Assembly (NCBI GenBank): GCA_937915835.1
Contig: CALGHA010000035.1
Span: 1 to 64,000 of the forward strand
Reading direction: 5' to 3'
Length of the DNA stretch: 64,000 bases
Origin: an uncultured Fretibacterium sp.
GTDB taxonomy: Bacteria; Synergistota; Synergistia; Synergistales; Aminobacteriaceae
The translations under genes and the position numbers were made by a program. The first letter of the stretch is position 1, and the number at the start of each line of letters is the position of its first letter. Below are positions 25,863 through 34,988 of the stretch, piece by piece. The notes beneath the pieces were generated by a model, which was not told the origin of the DNA, made no database searches, and saw only the letters and a list, made by a program, of their open reading frames with translations.

Positions 25863-26597
25863 TTGAGAAATGCCCAAGTGAAAAAAACTCTTCGTAATAG
25901 ACTTCGCGAAATAAACTTTTTAAGTCGTGTATGGTTCTTCTTTAAGAAAGTTAATTCATACAAACCTTCTCGGCAAATCAAGAATGTTAAAGTTATTAAA
26001 CGAGGTAATTACGGCAACAGCTTCTCATTTGTCCCTGAACTGCTTAACGCTAAACCGATTGTGTATTCCTTTGGTGTCGGCGGAGATGTTTCGTTTGACC
26101 TTGCATTAATCAACGAGTTCAACGCTGAAGTTTATGCTTTTGACCCAACGCCTGAAGTCGTTAACTGGGTGAAAGAAAACGCGGGCTTTAGTCCGAACTT
26201 CCATTTTTACGCTTATGGTCTCTCTGACAAAGACGGGAGCGAAAATTTTTACATGTCCCAAAGTGATGGAGCCGGCTGGGGTACAACAATACAGGGGAAA
26301 AACGATAAATCAGTAATAAACGTTCCAATGAAAAGGTTAATTACTATCATAAAAGAGTTAAAACATGAATATATTGACATCTTGAAAATTGACATTGAGG
26401 GCAGTGAATTTCTTGTAGTTCCTGACATTCTCAGTTCAGGCGTTAAATTCGGACAATTATGCGTTGAAGTTCATAATAGATTTTACGAGGACGGCGATGA
26501 ACGAATAAAATCGCTGATTTCACAATTGAACAACTCAGGATATTACATAGCTTCAGTTTCGCCGAACTATGAGGAGTTGACTTTCATCAAGAAATAA
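25863..26597 (+). CDS. FkbM-family methyltransferase
   Basis: The 244-residue protein has the FkbM-type SAM fold: VYSFGVGGDVSFD (motif I), EVYAFDPTPEVV (acidic end of beta-2), and IDILKIDIEGSEF (motif IV region), with CVEVHNRF near the end. FkbM enzymes O-methylate sugars or polyketides. The start is TTG with AAGGA about 11 bases upstream; a basic, helical N-terminus of about 45 residues precedes the fold. It lies 37 bases after the NADAR-glycosyltransferase gene and before a terminator, so both form a two-gene unit that may add and then methylate a sugar (inference). Confidence 0.85.
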   Translation: MRNAQVKKTLRNRLREINFLSRVWFFFKKVNSYKPSRQIKNVKVIKRGNYGNSFSFVPELLNAKPIVYSFGVGGDVSFDLALINEFNAEVYAFDPTPEVVNWVKENAGFSPNFHFYAYGLSDKDGSENFYMSQSDGAGWGTTIQGKNDKSVINVPMKRLITIIKELKHEYIDILKIDIEGSEFLVVPDILSSGVKFGQLCVEVHNRFYEDGDERIKSLISQLNNSGYYIASVSPNYEELTFIKK

Positions 26598-26601
26598 AAA
26601 A

Positions 26602-26645
26602 TTCTCCCGCCCAATAAATTTTCAAGACGGGAGAAAAATTTTTTG
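26602..26645. terminator. bidirectional terminator between the FkbM gene and gspH
   Basis: TTCTCCCG (26602-26609) pairs perfectly with CGGGAGAA (26628-26635). It is followed by A4 and T6 on the right and preceded by an A-run on the left, serving both convergent units. Confidence 0.85.
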
Positions 26646-26646
26646 C

Positions 26647-27147
26647 TTATTCTTTCTCGACCATCACGCAATACCCCGTAACGGTCAAGATATATTCATC
26701 TGCATCACGTTCTGTTGTATCGCGTGCGGCCCAAGAAATTCTTGCTGGAGTACATGAACCGTCTGTGAAGAAATTTATTATCTCAGGCTCAAACTTCCAG
26801 CCGTCATTTTCGGGTAAATTCTTAAGTTTCACGTTTTGCCACTCAAGCACAGTCGGACGCATTAAATTTGTTCCAAGAAATACGCTCAAGCTGTCTTCAG
26901 GCTCTTCCTTCTTCATGAGGGCTTCAGCAACGATAAATCCTCGCCGTGAAATTTCTTCGGTCTCAATCTTAAGTCTCACAGGAACCCCAGATAATGCCGT
27001 GTCAGTAGCTTCCTCGATTGCACGCTGTAAAGTCGCTGAAGGAGGCTCAAAGAAAAATGACAGTCTCGGCAAAAAAACTCCTGCTAAAGTTCCTGTAATC
27101 ATCAAGACCATCATAATCTCAATTAACGTGAAACCTGAACGCTTCAA
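26647..27147 (-). CDS. gspH: type II secretion minor pseudopilin GspH
   Basis: The product has a prepilin leader: MKRSG, then the cleavage and methylation site FTLIEIMMVLMITG and a hydrophobic helix. A 120-residue pseudopilin head follows. I start it at a TTG at 27147, which gives the usual short leader and has GAGGA about 11 bases upstream; the longer frame from 27213 would overlap gspG and put 22 odd residues before the leader. Length (166) fits GspH. It is the last gene of the T2SS operon, 16 bases after gspG. Confidence 0.8.
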   Translation of the reverse strand: MKRSGFTLIEIMMVLMITGTLAGVFLPRLSFFFEPPSATLQRAIEEATDTALSGVPVRLKIETEEISRRGFIVAEALMKKEEPEDSLSVFLGTNLMRPTVLEWQNVKLKNLPENDGWKFEPEIINFFTDGSCTPARISWAARDTTERDADEYILTVTGYCVMVEKE

Positions 27148-27163
27148 ATCTTTATTCCTCGCG

Positions 27164-27592
27164 TTAATCCTCGTTCGTAATGTCAGCGTTAATTCCTTCG
27201 CCGCCCTCTTCACCGTCAGGCCCGTAACTCATAATCTGGATATGTCCGTTCTGATTGCGATAGACGTAAGGATTTCCCCAAGGGTCATCGGGAACTTTCT
27301 TGAGATATCCGCCGTCAGCATAGCGTCGTGGAACTGGTGAGGTCGTCGGTGCTGTAACGAGAGCGTCAAGCCCCTGTGAAGTTGAGGGGTAAAATCCGTT
27401 GTGCATTCTGTACATTTCGAGTGCGTCCTCAAGGCTGCGAATTTGTGTTGCGGCTGTTGTGCGCTGAGCTTCTGCGACTTGCGGACCAATTCGAGGAACT
27501 ACAAGAGCGGCCAATAAGCCCAGAATTACGACGACAACCATAATTTCAATCAAGGTAAAACCTTTACGCTTATTCTTAGTTTTCTTTGTCAT
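27164..27592 (-). CDS. gspG: type II secretion major pseudopilin GspG
   Basis: The 142-residue protein has the prepilin leader KRKG followed by FTLIEIMVVVVILGLLAALV. The mature domain shows the GspG hallmarks: LEMYRMHNGFYPSTSQGLDAL, YLKKVPDDPWGNPY, and the Ca-binding loop SYGPDGEEGGE. It forms the shaft of the pseudopilus that pushes substrates through GspD. The start at 27592 is preceded by AAAGGAG; an earlier in-frame start at 27643 is not supported. Confidence 0.96.
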   Translation of the reverse strand: MTKKTKNKRKGFTLIEIMVVVVILGLLAALVVPRIGPQVAEAQRTTAATQIRSLEDALEMYRMHNGFYPSTSQGLDALVTAPTTSPVPRRYADGGYLKKVPDDPWGNPYVYRNQNGHIQIMSYGPDGEEGGEGINADITNED

Positions 27593-27646
27593 GAATGAAT
27601 TATCTCCTTTGAATAAATTTCTATAATCATAACATACTAACATTTT

Positions 27647-28804
27647 TTATCTCACGATACCGGCTAAGTCGAATACGGGCGTTAAGATTGCCAGAACTAT
27701 AAATCCTACGCTGAAGCCCAGCGACAAGACCATAATAGGCTCCATCAACGTAGAAAGTCTTTCCATTCGAGTCTGCGCAATTTCCCGGCATTGGTCAGAT
27801 ACGTTCGTCAAGGCTCCGGATAAATCCCCGCCCATTTCGCCAACTCGAACAACAGCAACAGTTTCTTCCGGCATTCCAATTTTCTCGAGGGCTTTATCGA
27901 AACGATGACCGGCTTTAACCATTTCTGCAGCATCAAGCCAACGTTGCTTGTAAGCGTCCATTGATGAGGCCATTCGTAATGCTTGAACTAAGGGAATTCC
28001 TGATTTCAATAACGTGCTGATGTGAGACATTACGAGAGCTAAGTTGAGCTGATCCGTTATTCCTCGCATGAACGGCATGTTAATTTTCTTCCCCGTCCGT
28101 TTCATGATGAACCAGGCGACAAGTCCAGCTAACAATATCCATAAGCCATAATTCCCTAGAAAGTCAGACATCCCGATTAATATTCTCGTTGGCAACGGCA
28201 AAGTCTGGTGCATATCCTCGAATAATTCCGAGATTTTCGGGACAACGTAAGTCAACATGAACGAGACAACTCCGACACCGACAACCGCCATAACAATTGG
28301 ATAGGTCATAGCTCCGCGAATTTTCCGTCTCAAGTCATCTTCAAGTTTGAACTCATCAGCCGCCTCATTCAGAACTGAGATTAACGTTCCTGACTGCTCT
28401 CCGGATTCAGCAACTCGCCACAAACTCTCGCGAAATGCTCCGGACTCAGCTAACGCCGTGTGAAATTTCCGGCCGCCTTCAACTTCAGCTAGCAATTTTT
28501 CCATTACCGGCTTCATATTTCTGTCGCGAGCTTGCCTTGACATTATGCGCAACGAATCAGCAAGAGGCAATCCAGACTTGAGATATGACGACAAACTCCG
28601 GCAGAAAAAGATATGCTGTTCAAGAGGAAGTAACTTTATCCGTGAGCCTCTCCCTCCTTTTTTCTCCTCAGCAAGTTTCACGTCAACTACAACAATTCCG
28701 CGCTCGGTCAAACGGTCAACAGCCTGCATTGATGAACCGGCCTCAATCGTTCCTTTCGTGTTCTTGCCTTTTGCGTCGTAACCTGAATAATTGAAATATG
28801 GCAT
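27647..28804 (-). CDS. gspF: type II secretion inner-membrane platform protein GspF
   Basis: The 385-residue polytopic protein has the two repeated T2SF domains (about residues 60-190 and 260-380) and three membrane helices near 160-185, 210-235 and 360-380. Marks are the N-terminal YFNYSGYDAKGKNTKGTI and the RIMSRQARDR and SSMDAYKQRW repeats. GspF connects the GspE motor to the pseudopilus. It starts at the base after the gspE stop. Confidence 0.96.
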   Translation of the reverse strand: MPYFNYSGYDAKGKNTKGTIEAGSSMQAVDRLTERGIVVVDVKLAEEKKGGRGSRIKLLPLEQHIFFCRSLSSYLKSGLPLADSLRIMSRQARDRNMKPVMEKLLAEVEGGRKFHTALAESGAFRESLWRVAESGEQSGTLISVLNEAADEFKLEDDLRRKIRGAMTYPIVMAVVGVGVVSFMLTYVVPKISELFEDMHQTLPLPTRILIGMSDFLGNYGLWILLAGLVAWFIMKRTGKKINMPFMRGITDQLNLALVMSHISTLLKSGIPLVQALRMASSMDAYKQRWLDAAEMVKAGHRFDKALEKIGMPEETVAVVRVGEMGGDLSGALTNVSDQCREIAQTRMERLSTLMEPIMVLSLGFSVGFIVLAILTPVFDLAGIVR

Positions 28805-30304
28805 TTAATCTTCTCCCGCAACTCTCGTTAATTCATCCGGCGAAGTCAATCCAGACTGAACAGCCGATAATCCGATTTCCCATAACGTTTTGAAGCCGCT
28901 TCGTCTGGCAATTTCCCTCAACTTTGAAGCCGCCGCTCCTGACACAAACGCTTCTTGAATTTCCTCATTCACTACAAACTGCTCATAAAGTCCGACGCGT
29001 CCACGATAGCCCGTGTTATGGCACTCAGAACAACCAACCGGAGCAAACGCTCGAGTTAAGCCCTGTTTTGCCATCATCGCCGGAGGATTAATCTCACGTC
29101 TGCAATGCGGGCATAATCTCCTGGCCAATCTCTGCGCAACCGTTCCAATCATACAGCTTGCGGCTAAATACGGCTCAATCCCCATGTCAACAAGTCGAAT
29201 TATCGCGCTGATTGAGTCGTTCGTGTGAAGTGTCGACAAAACTAAATGTCCCGTTAATGACGCCTGAACTCCAATATGTGCAGTCTCAAAGTCTCGCATT
29301 TCTCCGATCATTACGATATCAGGGTCCTGACGCAAGATTGAACGCAACGCCGCCGCAAAAGTTACTCCGGCTTTCTCGTTGACCTGAATTTGCGAAACTC
29401 CGGGCAATGCATACTCAACTGGATCTTCAACGGTGATAATATTCACTTCAGGACGCGCTAATGCTTGCAAAATTGCGTAAAGGCTCGTTGATTTTCCGCT
29501 TCCGGTTGGTCCTGTGAACAAAATCATTCCATGAGGCCTGTGAATTAAATCATCCATGATTGAACGTTCACGAGCTTCCATTCCTAAATCTTCAAGCGTC
29601 AATAATCCATGTCCCTTATCGAGCAAACGCATTGCAATTCTCTCACCGTATTGCGTCGGAACAAGTCCTACACGAACATCTACAGCTCTGTCACCGAGTG
29701 TAATTCCGATACGGCCGTCCTGAGGTGCCATGTGTTCAGCAATATCCATTCGAGACATAACTTTTATTCGGCTGGTTAACGGCGCTTGATGTGAACGCGG
29801 AAGTCTCAATCTGTCCTGCAAAACTCCGTCAATCCGAAATCTTATCAACACTTCATCTTCATACGGCTCAACGTGAATATCCGTAGCTCGCTGTCTCAAA
29901 GCGTCAACAAACAGGCCGTTCACCAATCTTATAACAGGAACATCAACGGAATCACTCAAGACATCTTCACGCGTCAAATCGTCAATGTCATCAATTCCCT
30001 CAATATTTTTAGCGGCTTCATCAGCGGCAACACTCCGTAAGTCATAAAGTGTGTGAATTAAATCGCCAAGTTCCTTTTCGTCTCGAAGCTCAATATCAAT
30101 CGGAAATCCCAACGCTACACCGAGCATCTGAGCTTTGGGCCAAGCGTCGAAATCCACAGCTCCAACAATTAAAACGCCGTCTTCAATCCTTAATGGGACA
30201 ATTCGGGCTTGTCTCAAAATGTCTAAACCCATTCCGTCGGGTAACAAGCTCGAAACTTCTTTTGCTTCAGGAAGAGGCTTTAATGCTTGTTCTGTTTCTG
30301 CCAT
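28805..30304 (-). CDS. gspE: type II secretion ATPase GspE
   Basis: The 499-residue hexameric motor has an N1E/N2E region, then the catalytic domain with Walker A GPTGSGKST, the Asp box ITVEDPVEY, Walker B IVMIGEMRD, and the His box TGHLVLSTLHTND. A four-Cys zinc loop (CPHC ... CSEC) lies near residues 395-430, as in canonical GspE. It powers pseudopilus assembly from the cytosolic side. Confidence 0.97.
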   Translation of the reverse strand: MAETEQALKPLPEAKEVSSLLPDGMGLDILRQARIVPLRIEDGVLIVGAVDFDAWPKAQMLGVALGFPIDIELRDEKELGDLIHTLYDLRSVAADEAAKNIEGIDDIDDLTREDVLSDSVDVPVIRLVNGLFVDALRQRATDIHVEPYEDEVLIRFRIDGVLQDRLRLPRSHQAPLTSRIKVMSRMDIAEHMAPQDGRIGITLGDRAVDVRVGLVPTQYGERIAMRLLDKGHGLLTLEDLGMEARERSIMDDLIHRPHGMILFTGPTGSGKSTSLYAILQALARPEVNIITVEDPVEYALPGVSQIQVNEKAGVTFAAALRSILRQDPDIVMIGEMRDFETAHIGVQASLTGHLVLSTLHTNDSISAIIRLVDMGIEPYLAASCMIGTVAQRLARRLCPHCRREINPPAMMAKQGLTRAFAPVGCSECHNTGYRGRVGLYEQFVVNEEIQEAFVSGAAASKLREIARRSGFKTLWEIGLSAVQSGLTSPDELTRVAGED

Positions 30305-30308
30305 GAAA

Positions 30309-32450
30309 TTATTTCCTCTTTAAGCTCTTCTGATAAAGCTCACGGAACCGAATATCAATCTCAGACTCAACAGGACTTACGTCAATACTGGCGAGTTCAC
30401 GGCGTGCGGGCCTTGTGATAATATTACCCTTGATGATATTTCCGTCGTCATATCCGTCGTCATATCCGTTGACATCAGGCATACTAACATCAGGTGAAGA
30501 AAACGGCTGAGTAAATCCTGCCGCCCTCATCGTAGCTCCCCTCATCTGCTCAGGGTTCGTTATAATCGTGGGCGTTAAGAAAATCACAAAGTCAACTTTT
30601 TCTTTCTCCTTCGATAATTTCTGAAACAATCCGCCAATCAAAGGGATATACGAAATTCCAGGCACACGACGCTTCACAGAACGTTCTGTTTCTTTTATCA
30701 AGCCGCCCAAAATTATTGTCTCACCATCGGCGACAATTACCGAAGTGTTGACTTCACGCTTTGACGTTATCGGTGTCGGAACTCCTGAAGGTGTCATTAC
30801 GTCCTCTGTCGTCTGCTTAATGTCCATCGCTACGAGATTTCCGCTTCGAATATGAGGAGTTACGGTTAATGTCAAGCCAGTATCTTTGTAGTCATAATTG
30901 CTCTGAACCGCGCTCGTATTCGATAAATCCGAAGTTGAGCCTTTCATAACAGGAATAACCTGGCCGACTTGGAACGAGCTTTCTTTGTTGTCCAGACACA
31001 TTAAGCGCGGCACTGATAAGACGTTGACGGCGTTATACTTCTTGAGTAATTCAATCGTCGCATACATGAACGGAACAGGCGAGAACTCCGTAGTCGTGTA
31101 TAAATTTCCCGCACGGTCATAATAATGTTCCTCACGTCTCAAAGAATCGTTATACATCGTCATGAAAGTTGAAGGCACCGAATTTTCACCGAGCGTTCCT
31201 GTTCCTCCTAAGAGAAACTCATCCCAGAGCTTACCGCCGATAACTGTCCAGTCAATGCCGTTATTCTCAAGATTGCTTACGTTGATTTCAGCGATGAAGC
31301 CTCGTAACAAAATTTGCTTGGATTGAACATCAATCGCGTCAAGAATAGGCACAAGCGAGTCAAATTGTCGTTGAGTTGCCGCAAAAATCAGGCTGTTAGT
31401 CGCCACGTCAGGAACAACCGTAGCAGGAAATCTCGCCGAGTCAGCACCGAGCATCGTCGTTGTTGACGCTAAAACTCTTCCGACTTGTTCAGCCGCCGCA
31501 GTTGCGTCAATATTTTTCAACCTGTAAATGTGAAAGTCGCCGATTTTTGAGTCAACATCGAGTTCACGAATTATTGTTGTTGCCCGATCAATCGCACTTC
31601 TTGAACCTACAACGATAACTTTTTTGCTGGGAGCATCAGCGATCGCGTTCAAGCCTTGAAGAGGTCCGTTAGACTGAGCGATTGCATTGATTTGAGCTGC
31701 TACAGTTGTCGGGTCAGAATATCTCAGCTCATAAGTTCTGGTTGACCTTGCACTTCTGGGATCATCTAATTGACGAACTACTTTCATTGCTTTGTTCACG
31801 TCCGTAGCTTTTCCCTGCAGCAAAATATCTTTTCCATTACCAACAGGAAAAACAAGCAAGGCAGGCCCAAATGACTGCTGTAACGCCGGTATGACACTCT
31901 CAACAGTAATATAATCAATAGGGACAATGTAAGTTACAGTTTCTTCACCAAAACCAGGCCCAGTTTTTCCGCGATAAACTTCAGAAGAAGTGCTTGTGTT
32001 CCCTTGACGTATAACTGAATAAGTCCCCATATTCTGAAGCGATAAATTATTCATTTGGAGAGTTGAAAGCATAATCTCGCGAGCATCGCTAGGAGATACG
32101 GGTCTAGGTGAAACTATTGTAATCTTTACATTGAGATTTGGCGGCACAATTATATTTTCTTCAAGAAGCACTGACATGAAAAAAATAAACTGTCTGATAT
32201 CCAAATCTTTGAAATTAAGAGGAACTATCCCTTTGCGTCTTGCTTCTTCAGCGGCACGTCGAAGATCTTGCTCCTGTTCTGGTGTCAATTCTCCGCCGAT
32301 TGCCGTCGTTGAAGAAGTAGTAGGCTGATTTGCAGGAGGATTATTTCTCTGAGGCTGATTTTGTGATGCCGGCCTTCGTATCGCTCCTTCAACACTGGAA
32401 TTAGCTGCTAATGTAAAAATTAATATCCATGAAATTTTTTTCAGGTTCAA
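30309..32450 (-). CDS. gspD: type II secretion secretin GspD
   Basis: The 713-residue outer-membrane channel has a signal peptide, a low-complexity Gln/Asn/Pro segment (about 25-50), N0-N3 domains with the LNFKDLDIRQFIFFMS start, and the secretin C-domain with VPGISYIPLIGGLFQ and VDFVIFLTPTII. A short tail after about residue 640 could bind a pilotin. The start is a TTG with a G-rich run about ten bases upstream. An 82-base gap before it contains TATAAT-like sequence, so an extra internal promoter is possible. Confidence 0.96.
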   Translation of the reverse strand: MNLKKISWILIFTLAANSSVEGAIRRPASQNQPQRNNPPANQPTTSSTTAIGGELTPEQEQDLRRAAEEARRKGIVPLNFKDLDIRQFIFFMSVLLEENIIVPPNLNVKITIVSPRPVSPSDAREIMLSTLQMNNLSLQNMGTYSVIRQGNTSTSSEVYRGKTGPGFGEETVTYIVPIDYITVESVIPALQQSFGPALLVFPVGNGKDILLQGKATDVNKAMKVVRQLDDPRSARSTRTYELRYSDPTTVAAQINAIAQSNGPLQGLNAIADAPSKKVIVVGSRSAIDRATTIIRELDVDSKIGDFHIYRLKNIDATAAAEQVGRVLASTTTMLGADSARFPATVVPDVATNSLIFAATQRQFDSLVPILDAIDVQSKQILLRGFIAEINVSNLENNGIDWTVIGGKLWDEFLLGGTGTLGENSVPSTFMTMYNDSLRREEHYYDRAGNLYTTTEFSPVPFMYATIELLKKYNAVNVLSVPRLMCLDNKESSFQVGQVIPVMKGSTSDLSNTSAVQSNYDYKDTGLTLTVTPHIRSGNLVAMDIKQTTEDVMTPSGVPTPITSKREVNTSVIVADGETIILGGLIKETERSVKRRVPGISYIPLIGGLFQKLSKEKEKVDFVIFLTPTIITNPEQMRGATMRAAGFTQPFSSPDVSMPDVNGYDDGYDDGNIIKGNIITRPARRELASIDVSPVESEIDIRFRELYQKSLKRK

Positions 32451-32532
32451 ATTGTCAACATCCCCCGTCCGTAAAAATGAGTAATTATAATTAGAGATAT
32501 ATACTTAGTGTAAATAATACTACAAATCAGAA

Positions 32533-32865
32533 TTATTCAGCAACATAAATTACTGTCGAACGTCCATCAGCTATAGTAATCGTAACTTGTTTATATTTAA
32601 GCTCGTAATCCTCAACAGTAATCGAACGTTTTTCTGCCCTCCATGTAATATTATTCTCGTCATCAGTGCCATTGTCGGACATGTCCTCTTCAACCCGAAA
32701 ACGAAGCCAGATTTTTTGTGCTGCTGCCGTTAATTCACGTTCAGCCTGAAGTTCCCCCAAAAGTTTATACGACATCGCAATTAATCTATAGCCTGCAGAG
32801 ATTACAAGCCCAGCAATTGCGACAGACACGAGAACTTCCATTAATGTAAAACCCTTTCGCTTCAT
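32533..32865 (-). CDS. gspI: type II secretion minor pseudopilin GspI
   Basis: The 110-residue product has the leader MKRKG, then FTLMEVLVSVAIAGLVISAG and a short head domain, the size expected of GspI. The start at 32865 lies ten bases after the gspC stop and lacks its own strong ribosome site, so it probably depends on coupling with gspC. The longer frame from 32943 would put 26 unrelated residues before the leader. Confidence 0.8.
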   Translation of the reverse strand: MKRKGFTLMEVLVSVAIAGLVISAGYRLIAMSYKLLGELQAERELTAAAQKIWLRFRVEEDMSDNGTDDENNITWRAEKRSITVEDYELKYKQVTITIADGRSTVIYVAE

Positions 32866-32875
32866 CTTAACAACA

Positions 32876-33865
32876 TTAACGCACAACATAACGCAGCGCC
32901 GTATTGTTTCCTCCGCGTGTAACTTCAACGTCAAATCTTTCACTATTCATGAGAGAGTTAATCGAGTTCGCAATATCCCCCATGTTCGTAAAAGGAATTC
33001 CGTTGACGGATTTAATCACATCGCCTCGTTGAACTCCAAGACGTTTTAATATGCTGTCATTCTGTATCCATTGGACTTCGAGGCCTCCGGCTGTTTCATT
33101 CGGACGCATGCGAATACGTTTAAGCTCATCAAATGGATTTTGAACGAGCTGATTAACAACTTCGCTTGGAACTTCACCTTCTTGATTTCCGGGCACAGCA
33201 GCTACGATATTTCCAGTTTGTTGGGATTTTTCGGGCTCTTTTGATGGTGAAGGTACAGGCTTCGGGGTTTCCTCAACTTTTTTTTCGACGATTGGCCCGT
33301 ACGTGATGTATTTCTTAATTCTCGTTTTATTTCGCTTAAAATCAGCTTCATAAGAATTTACACTCTCAAGCCTGAAACGGTCTATATTTTTCCCGATAAG
33401 CAAAAGTTTCAAGCCGTCTCTATTCTCAACCCAAGCTCCAATTCCCGGCAGTGTTCCTCTTAAAACTAAGTCTTCAAGTGTAGGTTCAGGCTCTTTAGGC
33501 TTGACCTCAACAACCGGCTTCGGGGCTTCCTCAACAACTGCGGGCTTCTGCGGTGAAATGTGAAATGGGTTAGCTTTGGCAAATTCACCAAGTCCGCGAT
33601 TTGCATTGCTGGTCTCAACGTTATTGCTCTGGCTGGAAATTATCGAGTTCGTAACTCCTCCTGTGCCTGAAAATTTCTCGAAAGCATAACCAATTCCGAC
33701 GCTGGCTAAACGTCCAAGAACTAATCCGCATAACAACGGAAGGACTAACAGCCACACAGCATAAATTTTTCCGTCAGCTTCTTTTTCATCAGATTTAACT
33801 TTTTCGGTCTTGGTTCCTCGTGTGAATTTTATTCCTGTGAAAATGTCTCGTATCCTGTCAAACAT
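32876..33865 (-). CDS. gspC: type II secretion protein GspC with PDZ domain
   Basis: The 329-residue bitopic protein has one membrane helix (about residues 35-55), a Pro/Lys/Glu-rich linker, an HR domain (LEDLVLRGTLPGIGAWVENR), a second Pro-rich linker, and a C-terminal PDZ domain with LGVQRGDVIKSVNGIPF. GspC links the inner platform to the secretin and helps select substrates. Confidence 0.92.
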   Translation of the reverse strand: MFDRIRDIFTGIKFTRGTKTEKVKSDEKEADGKIYAVWLLVLPLLCGLVLGRLASVGIGYAFEKFSGTGGVTNSIISSQSNNVETSNANRGLGEFAKANPFHISPQKPAVVEEAPKPVVEVKPKEPEPTLEDLVLRGTLPGIGAWVENRDGLKLLLIGKNIDRFRLESVNSYEADFKRNKTRIKKYITYGPIVEKKVEETPKPVPSPSKEPEKSQQTGNIVAAVPGNQEGEVPSEVVNQLVQNPFDELKRIRMRPNETAGGLEVQWIQNDSILKRLGVQRGDVIKSVNGIPFTNMGDIANSINSLMNSERFDVEVTRGGNNTALRYVVR

Positions 33866-33893
33866 AATTTACTTCACCCCTTGTAAAATTATT

Positions 33894-34469
33894 TCAACGC
33901 CGCAAGTACCATGTATCACCGGCACGCATTAAAGGCAGAAAATTCATCATCAAATCCATGTTGGGTAAAAATTCTTCCGGTACACTTAATCTAGCATCAG
34001 CCCGGCCAATTCTCATGCTAGCCGTGTTAATTGACATATAACCGTTTATGCCGAATTCCCCGTTAGCTCTGAGCTGGTCAAGCATAATTTCACTCGGTCT
34101 CGCGATTAACGTAAAGCCTCCGTCGCCGAAATTTATGACTTGTCCAATCTGAACACTGCCTCCCTTGAAGCTAATCTCAGCAGTCGGAGCAAAATTCTTA
34201 ACGCTCGCTAAAAATCTCGGCCTTATTGTTACTGAACTGAATGAAACATTAGCCATTCCGCTTAAAGTCAAGTTATGAACGGTAAACCCGTCAGAAACTC
34301 CAGAGACGTCAGAATAATTTACGCGCATTCCCTGACGAGCTAAATATGAATGTGCCGCTGACATCGCAAATTTCCCAACTTCCTGCCATTCCATAAAAAC
34401 ATAGAGGGCATAAAGAAAGCCGATTATGAACAACAAAATTTTGAATATGTTAATTAGTGAACGTTTCAT
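33894..34469 (-). CDS. gspN: GspN-like type II secretion protein
   Basis: The 191-residue protein has one N-terminal membrane helix (about 7-26) and a beta-rich periplasmic part with repeated short strands, as in the GspN/AsmA-related family. Family members are longer, so the identification leans on its place between gspM and gspC. GspN is dispensable in several T2SS. Confidence 0.6.
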   Translation of the reverse strand: MKRSLINIFKILLFIIGFLYALYVFMEWQEVGKFAMSAAHSYLARQGMRVNYSDVSGVSDGFTVHNLTLSGMANVSFSSVTIRPRFLASVKNFAPTAEISFKGGSVQIGQVINFGDGGFTLIARPSEIMLDQLRANGEFGINGYMSINTASMRIGRADARLSVPEEFLPNMDLMMNFLPLMRAGDTWYLRR

Positions 34470-34484
34470 GATTTAATCCAGATT

Positions 34485-34979
34485 TTAATTCATTGGTCCT
34501 ATTATCGCCGATATCGTCAACAATCTTTCACTTCCGGCCGGCAAGGCTCGAAGCTCAACAGCTATAAATCTCACGCCTCGTGATGCTAATTCCCTCTGTA
34601 ATTCCTCGAACTCCTCAATGTAAAGCCGATTAATCTCGACTGCCTGATTTCTTCCGTCAGGTGAAATTCTGTTTACTCGGCTCCCTAATTGCATTCTTTC
34701 TGAGACCTGAGCAAACACCGTAGGAACATCGACATTACGATTAATATTACCTGAGTTATTCGCAGGAGCTAAAGTTTTGTATTCATCGGCGAGCATTAAG
34801 AGAGTTCGCCAGCGCGTCTGTTGAGAAGTCAAAGTGTTATTGCTCTGAGTTACCCAGTTATTTACGATTGAGACACCTGACCAGACAGCTAATGTTAATA
34901 TCACAGCCGCAAGAAATTTTACAGAACCGGAAGCCTCACCTCGCAAAACGCTTCTTGCTGAGTCTAAATTTATCGCCAT
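34485..34979 (-). CDS. gspM: GspM-like type II secretion protein
   Basis: The 164-residue bitopic protein has a membrane helix at about residues 22-40 and a small periplasmic domain with the ferredoxin-like alternation seen in GspM (LYIEEFEELQRELASRGV, then hydrophobic strands). Sequence similarity is weak by eye, but position directly after gspL and size both fit. It would stabilise GspL at the inner membrane. Confidence 0.7.
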   Translation of the reverse strand: MAINLDSARSVLRGEASGSVKFLAAVILTLAVWSGVSIVNNWVTQSNNTLTSQQTRWRTLLMLADEYKTLAPANNSGNINRNVDVPTVFAQVSERMQLGSRVNRISPDGRNQAVEINRLYIEEFEELQRELASRGVRFIAVELRALPAGSERLLTISAIIGPMN

Positions 34980-34988
34980 AATTTATTT